Positions 57,818-64,000 of a DNA stretch of 64,000 nucleotides are shown one piece after another (positions within the stretch are counted from its first letter, which is position 1; each line of letters opens with the position of its first letter). Below the pieces are notes generated by a model. The model saw nothing but the letters and a program-made list of their open reading frames with translations. It did not search any database and was not told the origin of the DNA. Both the position numbers and the translations under genes were made by a program. Origin of the DNA: Stictocephala bisonia. Lineage: Eukaryota; Arthropoda; Insecta; Hemiptera; Membracidae. The stretch is from NCBI GenBank assembly GCA_035578905.1, contig JAQJVL010000162.1, positions 310,001-374,000 on the forward strand, given 5' to 3'.

Positions 57818-58110
57818 AGGACCTATTTATAGCCAGGGCAACTAATGGACTTTAAGCTTTACGTGGAATCCAAACCACGCAGTTGGTCTGATTTTTAATT
57901 AACTGAAAAGCCTAGCACTCAGTTCTCTTCCCTACACATCATCTGAAACTTAACTACCATCCAACATGAACACTCAAGACCTCTCTAGTAGTCTCCACGT
58001 CGATGGCAACCACTGAGCGGACACCGTGTCTGCATTAAGAGGATTGCGCATTAGAATCTATCGCCTACAATCTCCAGAACATTTTGTCGCCAAGTAGCTG
58101 TGACTCACCA
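57818..58110 (-). repeat. Family X repeat, copy 10 (nearly full)
   Basis: Reverse orientation: ATTTATAGCCAGGGCAACTA, TTTACGTGGAATCCAAACCA, CTACCATCCAACATGAACAC, CGTCGATGGCAACCACTGAG and CGCCAAGTAGCTGTGA. Confidence 0.8.
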
Positions 58111-58889
58111 ACAAGCAGTAAACTGGGGATGGATAGAAATAGAGAGACTAACTAGCGAGTGTTTCTAGAACTGACCTGGTTCATGAACTTAAAACAATCG
58201 AAAAATATTGTGGGTAATTTTTTTTCAAACTCTATGGAGTAGTAGAAGTACATGATCCTAATTTGTGAAAGAGCCTAATTTTCTAAAATTATAGATATAA
58301 GTTTAACCTACGTTATTTAGTATTTTCACTTTACAAGAAACAACTACATAAATATATATTTATAAACTGGCCCATTTCATCGTTTCTAAAAACAAACCTA
58401 CGTTGTTTTATTATAAATTACTATAGATTCGTCTACGTACATATTGAAGCTTTAATATTTATTATTAAACATTTATATTCAATAAATTATACTAAATAAC
58501 CATAGCTTAAAATTGAGAATAGGTTTATAGACTAAATAAAATAATTATAAATACATTTCTAACCAAAAATTAAATATTAAAACTAACTACAGTTTAAATA
58601 TTTACGGTAGGAGGTAATTTATGTGTGGGTGCACACTTTATAACGTAACATTATACAACTGGGACCATTATACAAACAATTTACAAATTCTTTATTAGTC
58701 ATGAAATCTCCAACAGGCTGCTTTTACATTTGACTAACCATTAATCAAAGCTATGGTTGAAATGACAGAGTCTTGACTGATGGTCGTTTTACGAACAGTG
58801 TGTGATTAAATACCATATTGGCGTCTCAAAATAATATGTTTGTAATTGAAAACTCTTTTAAGTGTTAATATTACAGAATATAACCATAA
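58111..58889. other. AT-rich, nothing seen
   Basis: No supported feature. Confidence 0.5.
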
Positions 58890-59230
58890 GTTCCCACTCA
58901 AAGTTGCCATCGAGGTAAAAACTACTAGTCTAGTCTGGGGTGTCCATATTTGGTGTTCATCAGAATCTGAATGTTATGTAGGGAAGAGAACTGAGAGTTA
59001 TGCTTGTTGGTTAACTGGAAATCACACCAATACTAGGTGGATGGACTAATTCCACGTTAATATGTTGGTCCCTTATTTTCCCTGGTGAATGGGCTATTAA
59101 CAAAAAGTTATTTAAAAAATAACAGTTAACTTTAGTTATGACTACACTCGTTCATATACACTCATCCACGCTTATCCACATCTAATATTTGCCCACATAT
59201 TTGCAATTGGCGTCTTAATAATGAATAATA
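58890..59230 (+). repeat. Family X repeat, copy 11
   Basis: TCCCACTCAAAGTTGCCATC, GTGTCCATATTTGGTG, GTAGGGAAGAGAACTGAGAG, TAACTGGAAATCACACCAAT, a worn box-B region and the end TTGGCGTCTTAATAATGAA. Confidence 0.75.
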
Positions 59231-59414
59231 AAAAAATAGTATATAATTGTTTGTAGAATATTAATGAACAACTTGATAATGAACCCCCGAGTTTCGTAAC
59301 CATTGGTCGTTCAAACAAATGTAATATAACTCATGTGAAAATAATTAAGTGAAAAAACAGTTATCGTTGTACTTTATTACAATCGAATTGCTAAAATATA
59401 TTGTTTCTAATAGT

Positions 59415-59541
59415 TCATTTAACCTCTATCCCAACAATGGGCGAAAATGGAACAGCTCTTTCATCAATGACAGTTACAAAAGGAACTGATCGTAAATTTC
59501 CAGCCATGTGACCATTCACAGTCCGGTGACCATTTCGGAGG
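59415..59541 (-). CDS. Candidate exon, possibly terminal
   Basis: On the minus strand the acceptor CTATAAAGATTTTACAG precedes 59541. One base then completes a split codon, and the frame reads LRNGHRTVNGHMAGNLRSVP, FVTVIDERAVPFSPIVGIE and VK before TGA at 59415-59417. A weak donor (GTTAAA) at 59423 could instead end the exon in phase 0. It is GC-richer and compositionally protein-like against very AT-rich flanks. No family recognised. Whether it belongs to the same gene as the exons near 32-36 kb is unknown; the phases do not join directly. Confidence 0.45.
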
Positions 59542-59794
59542 CTGTAAAATCTTTATAGTTAATCGACTTGAGTGGAAAGGACAGTATTATAGCCTCGAAC
59601 TAAATATTATTTGTCCTAGCTGAAATTTAAAAATAATATATAAATAAAATCGTTCAAGTTGAAAATAATTAAACATGAGTTTAAGTGACAAGTATTCCTT
59701 TTGGTGGACAAATTTAAACCTCTGTTATTATAAAATATTAGCAGGGTGATAAGAAATGTAATGTTAAACTTGGTACGATCACTAATATTAGATT

Positions 59795-59945
59795 TGTTCT
59801 GAAAGAAAAAGTTTATGACGTTTATAAAAAAATTACAGTAACGGAAAAAATGGTTCTATCCACCATAGTGAAATTTAAGTATTAAACAGAAAAAAATAAT
59901 ATTGCATACATAAAAATCTGAACGAAATTTGAAAATAACGACTTG
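59795..59945. repeat. Repeat W, copy 2
   Basis: Partner of 44660-44825 (GAAAAAGTTTATGACGTTTA, ATTACAGTAACGG, ATGGTTCTATCC, AATTTGAAAATAACG). Confidence 0.55.
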
Positions 59946-60210
59946 AGCGAAAATAAAGAAATAAATAGAAATATTCTAAATTCATATATAAAAAAATATA
60001 AATTAACACACAGAAAAATAAAAAAAATAATAATTTTGGCCTTTTTTCTACTAATTGATCAAGGGGAACAATTAAGAAAATTATGAACCAGCTTTTGGAC
60101 TGATTTATAGTTAGAACAGAGTGGTTTTAGTATATTTTTGAATATTGTGTCGAAATAAAAAAATAATGATTTTGGAACATATATTCTATGTAGTTATTAT
60201 CCTTTGGTTA

Positions 60211-61676
60211 TACAGGGTTGGGCAAAAGTCTGGAATATATTTGTTAATTTCAAGACTATTGAAAGAAATGTAGTTAAATTATGCATTTATGTACATGTCT
60301 CTATACCAAAAATTTACACATATTTTATTTGTTTTTTGTATAGCCCAAGTTATGGCCCGTGAAGGAAGTCTTACAAATTTTAAAAGTAAGCCTATCTCGA
60401 CTTATACCTCATTTTAAAAGTATCTGTTTATAAAATACAAGAGTGCAAACCTGAGGTCAAAAGGATGACTCAGTCAGAAAATTCAAGGACAAAGAATTTA
60501 ATGTCAGGGTAGGGTACACATCTGGAATGTATTTATTAATTATAAAACTATTAAAGGAAAAGTAATGAAACATTGTAGTTAAATATATGTCCCCATACCA
60601 AACATATGGAAATATTTTACTTGTTTTTTGCATGTCCAGGGGAGGCCCATGAAGGAAGTCCTACAAATTTTAAATGTAAGCCTGCCTTGATTTATAACTC
60701 ATTTTTAAGGTATTTGTTTGTACAATACAAAAGTGCAAATCTGAGGTCAAAAGGATGACTCATTCACAAAATACAGCGATTCAAAGAATGTCTTGTCATA
60801 TTATACAGCTATTTATTTAACATTTTCAGGTCCCTGTTGCTAAGTATGTTGTTGATTGTTAATAGTCGTAAAAAACGACTGCGTTATAAAAATAGCTATG
60901 CAATTTAACTAAGATAAAAATAAGACAAATTTATTGAAACACTTTTGACAGTAGGATAGCCTGAAAATAATTTAAGAATATTATTGTAGGAATTCGATAC
61001 TTATTTTTTGAAATTTAATTTTTCATATTCAGTTAGATAAACTAAAGTTCTACACAGCAATAGATAGTAACTATCATACCATTAAGCAGTTAGTTATGTC
61101 ACTAAATTCTTTGAGAAGCTATATTTTCTGACTGGGCCTTCCTTTTAACCACGGGTTTGCACTCTTGTGTTTTACAATACCTTTAAAATGAGGTATAACC
61201 CGAGGTAGGCTTGAATTTAAAATAATTAAGACTTCCTTGATGGGCCATCCCCTGGCTATGCAAAAAACAAAATATGTCTAAATGTTTGTTCTATGGACAT
61301 GTACATAACTGCAAAGTTTCATTACATTTATTCCAATGGTTTTGATATTAATAAATACATTCAAGAATTTTGCCCAACCATGAAATTAAATTCTTTGAGT
61401 GCCTGTATTTTCTGACTGGGTCATTGTTTGACCTCAGGTTTGCATTATTGTTTTTTACAGATAAAAACCTTAAAAATGAGGTACAACTCGAGGTAGGCTT
61501 ACATCTAAAATTTGTAAGACTTCCTTCATGGTTCATTCATTACTTTGCTATGAAAAAAAAGTAAAATATGTCAAAATGTTTTGTATAAGTACATGTATAT
61601 AACTGCAAAGTCTAATTACATTTTTTTACGGTTTTTAAATTAATAAATTCATTCCAGACTTTTGCTCGACCTCGTA
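60211..61676. mobile_element. Compound inverted-repeat element, doubled arms
   Basis: The left side has two direct copies of one arm, starting TACAGGGTTGGGCAAAAGTC (60211) and CAGGGTAGGGTACACATCTG (about 60505). Each continues through TTGTTTTTTG, GGCCC-TGAAGGAAGTC, TACAAATTTTAAA-GTAAGCC and GAGGTCAAAAGGATGACTCA. The right side has two inverted copies ending CAAGAATTTTGCCCAACC (about 61380) and CCAGACTTTTGCTCGACC (about 61670). Four arms of about 280 bp surround an AT-rich centre (60800-61100). No transposase. The terminal ACAGGGT and a possible TA target point to mariner-type mobilisation. Confidence 0.85.
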
Positions 61677-64000
61677 CAGTCGTACGACTCGCAATGGAAA
61701 GTACGTTTCTTTAGTCTGAAATACTATCCGCTGTCTGCCGAACACCTAATTTAGGGGTTTCCTAAGTTGACGTAACCAAAATGCTAATTTAGACAGTAAG
61801 ACAAATACTAATTGTTATTGCTAAATTTTGTAAATTTTTTTGATATGAAGATAATTCACCCTTTTCTAATAAAGTTTGTAATTATTAAAATTTGTCCAAT
61901 AAACCATAGATAAGTGTTAGTTTAAACTTAATCATATGTATCATATCTTATACACGCTGTTTATTATTTAGTTATTATTAGTTTATTATTTAGTTATATT
62001 TTACGTATGTCGTGTTTTAAAACGATTCTACATAACATTAACATTAATAACAGTAAAAAAGTAATAAAAAAAATAAAAACAACAATAGGGGGATTAAAAT
62101 AAATAGCCATATCCTATTTACATAAATTTCTTTAAGCCTGATCATAGTTGTAATTTATGTCAGTAAAAGATCTTTAAAATAGTACTTATATTTTTTATAA
62201 ATATTCTATTGCAAACAAATACAGTACAAGTCTTCAATTATATAAATTTTACCTTCTCATAGTATTTTTTTGAAATATTAAAATCCTGTCTTCAGTGCAT
62301 ACAGTAGACTACTACGCAAGCTGGGATACATGAATTTAGTTTTATTTAAATAAAATAAAAATCCTTAAAACCAAATCTTCTTGTACGTTCACGAGTACGC
62401 ATCGTATTGCAATCAGTCGCAGGCGATCAACTAATCCTCATTACCCAACCTAACTGGGTCGTAAATTTCAACATCTCTGCTTGGGCTAATTATAACCTGA
62501 AACTAACCCTTAACTGGGATTTATTTGTTTCATAACGTTACATGACATTGGAATATGTCTATCCCTTTATTTTATAACACTGTTAACTGCTGACTTCAAT
62601 AAAGTAATTATAGCATAACATAAAGTGTATGACACCAAAAATTTAACTCATGAATCGGAAAATATCCGGAACCTTAAGCAGATTTTGATATAATTTGGAG
62701 TGGTTTTGTGTCAAATTAACCTACTAAGAAAGGATTTTTTTAACTCCTTACCTAAGCGGTAGAAACAGCCCCTCAAAGTTTATTTTTTTTATTAGAGTAT
62801 GATAATTTTAATTGCATTTAATTACATCATTTTCCTATCACTAATAATCAATATTTCATAACGAAAACATAAACAGCACTTAAAAGCTTGCCTGATTTTG
62901 TTTTCGTAGTGAAATGTTTAAGGCCATTAGAACTAATTCTGGCATGATTGCACTACTTTGTATCCTCCTAAAGTAGACTTATAGGACTTTATAGCCTATG
63001 AAAGTATATTATCTAGCAGAACGGTAGCAGGTTCAGCTTTTATATTGATGTGATGGCTTAGAGAGAGCAATGGCGGGAGAGTAAGCAAGCGTAGAGAACC
63101 GCTCCGTTACGCAGCAGGGCCAATCGGCTAGTAATGTACATATGGGATAGGTTAGTGTAAGAATCAAACTTTTCATTATGTTTAAAATATTATTTAACGA
63201 AATAATTAACTTAATGCTGTTCGTAAGGCCAGTTAATTACACTAAACAAAGTTTAGCAGATTATAATTGTTCCAAAAGCACATCTGATTAAATTATTCCA
63301 TTGTTACGAATACTTTTCCATAATGTATTCATTATTAGTCCAAAAACCGAGTTACCAGAATGATTATTCCTTAGTTGCTTAGTATATTTGAAACAGAGCT
63401 ACACTATTTTGCATCTGATGGAAAATATAAACTAGTAGTTTGTATTCTCTCATAAAAAATTATACTTTAACTTTATAAAATTTAGCACCCTTTAAAAACT
63501 CCTATTAACATATTTTTTCAATTATTTTAGTTTAATGTATTTTAGAACACACAAAAGCTAAGTTTATTGTCAACTTATAAATCATTAGTTGGCTAAAAAC
63601 TAAACATGTTTTATTTTTTATATTGAAAATATATTCTATTTGAAACAAATATCATTACTTTTTACTACACAAAATTTAGGGAGATTTGAGAGGCCAAAAA
63701 TTATTCTTTGTAGTCTCAACAAAAAATTAACGTAATGATGTAAAATAACCTGTTTTGCAGTTATAAATTTAATGTACTAACTAAAAAAAACGTAAGTATA
63801 TATATTAGGGTTTAAATTACAAAGCAGTTAACACCAGTTCAACCAGGTCAACCATATATGTCTATGCCAACTAAACTAACATTTGTGGTGTTTCTAAAAT
63901 GATCAGCAGACCGGAAGTTCACATGTTATATCACAACATGTAAAGTGTTGTGAAGTTGGTATGAGTTTCACTGTACCAACCTATTTGCATGTGTTTACAT
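61677..64000. other. No gene confirmed
   Basis: AT-rich. Two GC-richer patches, 62390-62520 and 63050-63150 (GCAATGGCGGGAGAGTAAGC, AACCGCTCCGTTACGCAGC), have no recognised identity. Confidence 0.5.

Noticed and set aside
1..64000. CRISPR arrays, operons or prokaryotic-type systems
   Set aside because: All tandem arrays are spacerless satellites, and the window is clearly eukaryotic repeat-rich DNA.

Overview
The window is AT-rich eukaryotic DNA of insect type. Short TTAGG-like runs, Jockey/CR1-group LINEs, a BEL/Pao LTR element, mariner-like inverted-repeat elements and tRNA- and 5S-derived SINEs all fit an insect, perhaps a hemipteran; the order is an inference. There are no bacterial-style operons. 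Most of the sequence is intergenic or intronic and densely colonised by repeats.

Host coding signal is sparse but present. On the minus strand, exon-like segments at 35602-35675, 32743-32833 and 31549-31775 have matching reading phases and sensible splice signals, the last ending in a stop codon. They may be the 3' end of one gene of unknown family. The last segment has an inverted paralogue at 12133-12359 on the plus strand. The two copies share splice acceptor, frame and stop. Their core differs almost only at synonymous sites and their indels are whole codons, so the protein was probably under selection. Two further unassigned exon candidates lie on the minus strand at 59415-59541 and about 49184-49403.

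Retroelements: a long 5'-truncated LINE with an open endonuclease/reverse-transcriptase frame (16176-19365, minus), a second open but strongly truncated LINE (about 52930-54120, plus), a decayed reverse transcriptase (28818-30037, plus), smaller LINE scraps (15320-15500, 22655-22790, 23425-23705, 37575-37740, 46735-47100), and the 3' end plus LTR of a BEL/Pao element (47811-49068, plus).

Short repeats: at least eleven copies of one box-B-containing interspersed repeat, a tRNA Leu/Ser-like SINE (1399-1640), a 5S rRNA-headed SINE (25015-25275) with two 3' fragments, and several smaller families. Inverted-repeat transposons beginning with ACAGGGT lie at 27241-28166, 33508-34487, 39793-40270 and 60211-61676; the last has doubled arms on each side. 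A nested palindrome with insect-telomere-like units lies at 25235-25645. Tandem arrays have periods of 26, 47, 134 and 146 bp, and one degenerate GGGTGGGT minisatellite recurs at five loci.

The most unusual recurring structure is a small module, found at about nine places, that reads CTGAAGA - hairpin - GAAAC - GTH, usually with short complementary flanks. This is the layout of a hammerhead ribozyme core, and the decayed copies show C-to-T or G-to-A changes mainly at CpG sites. It probably marks Penelope-like or retrozyme-like non-autonomous elements.
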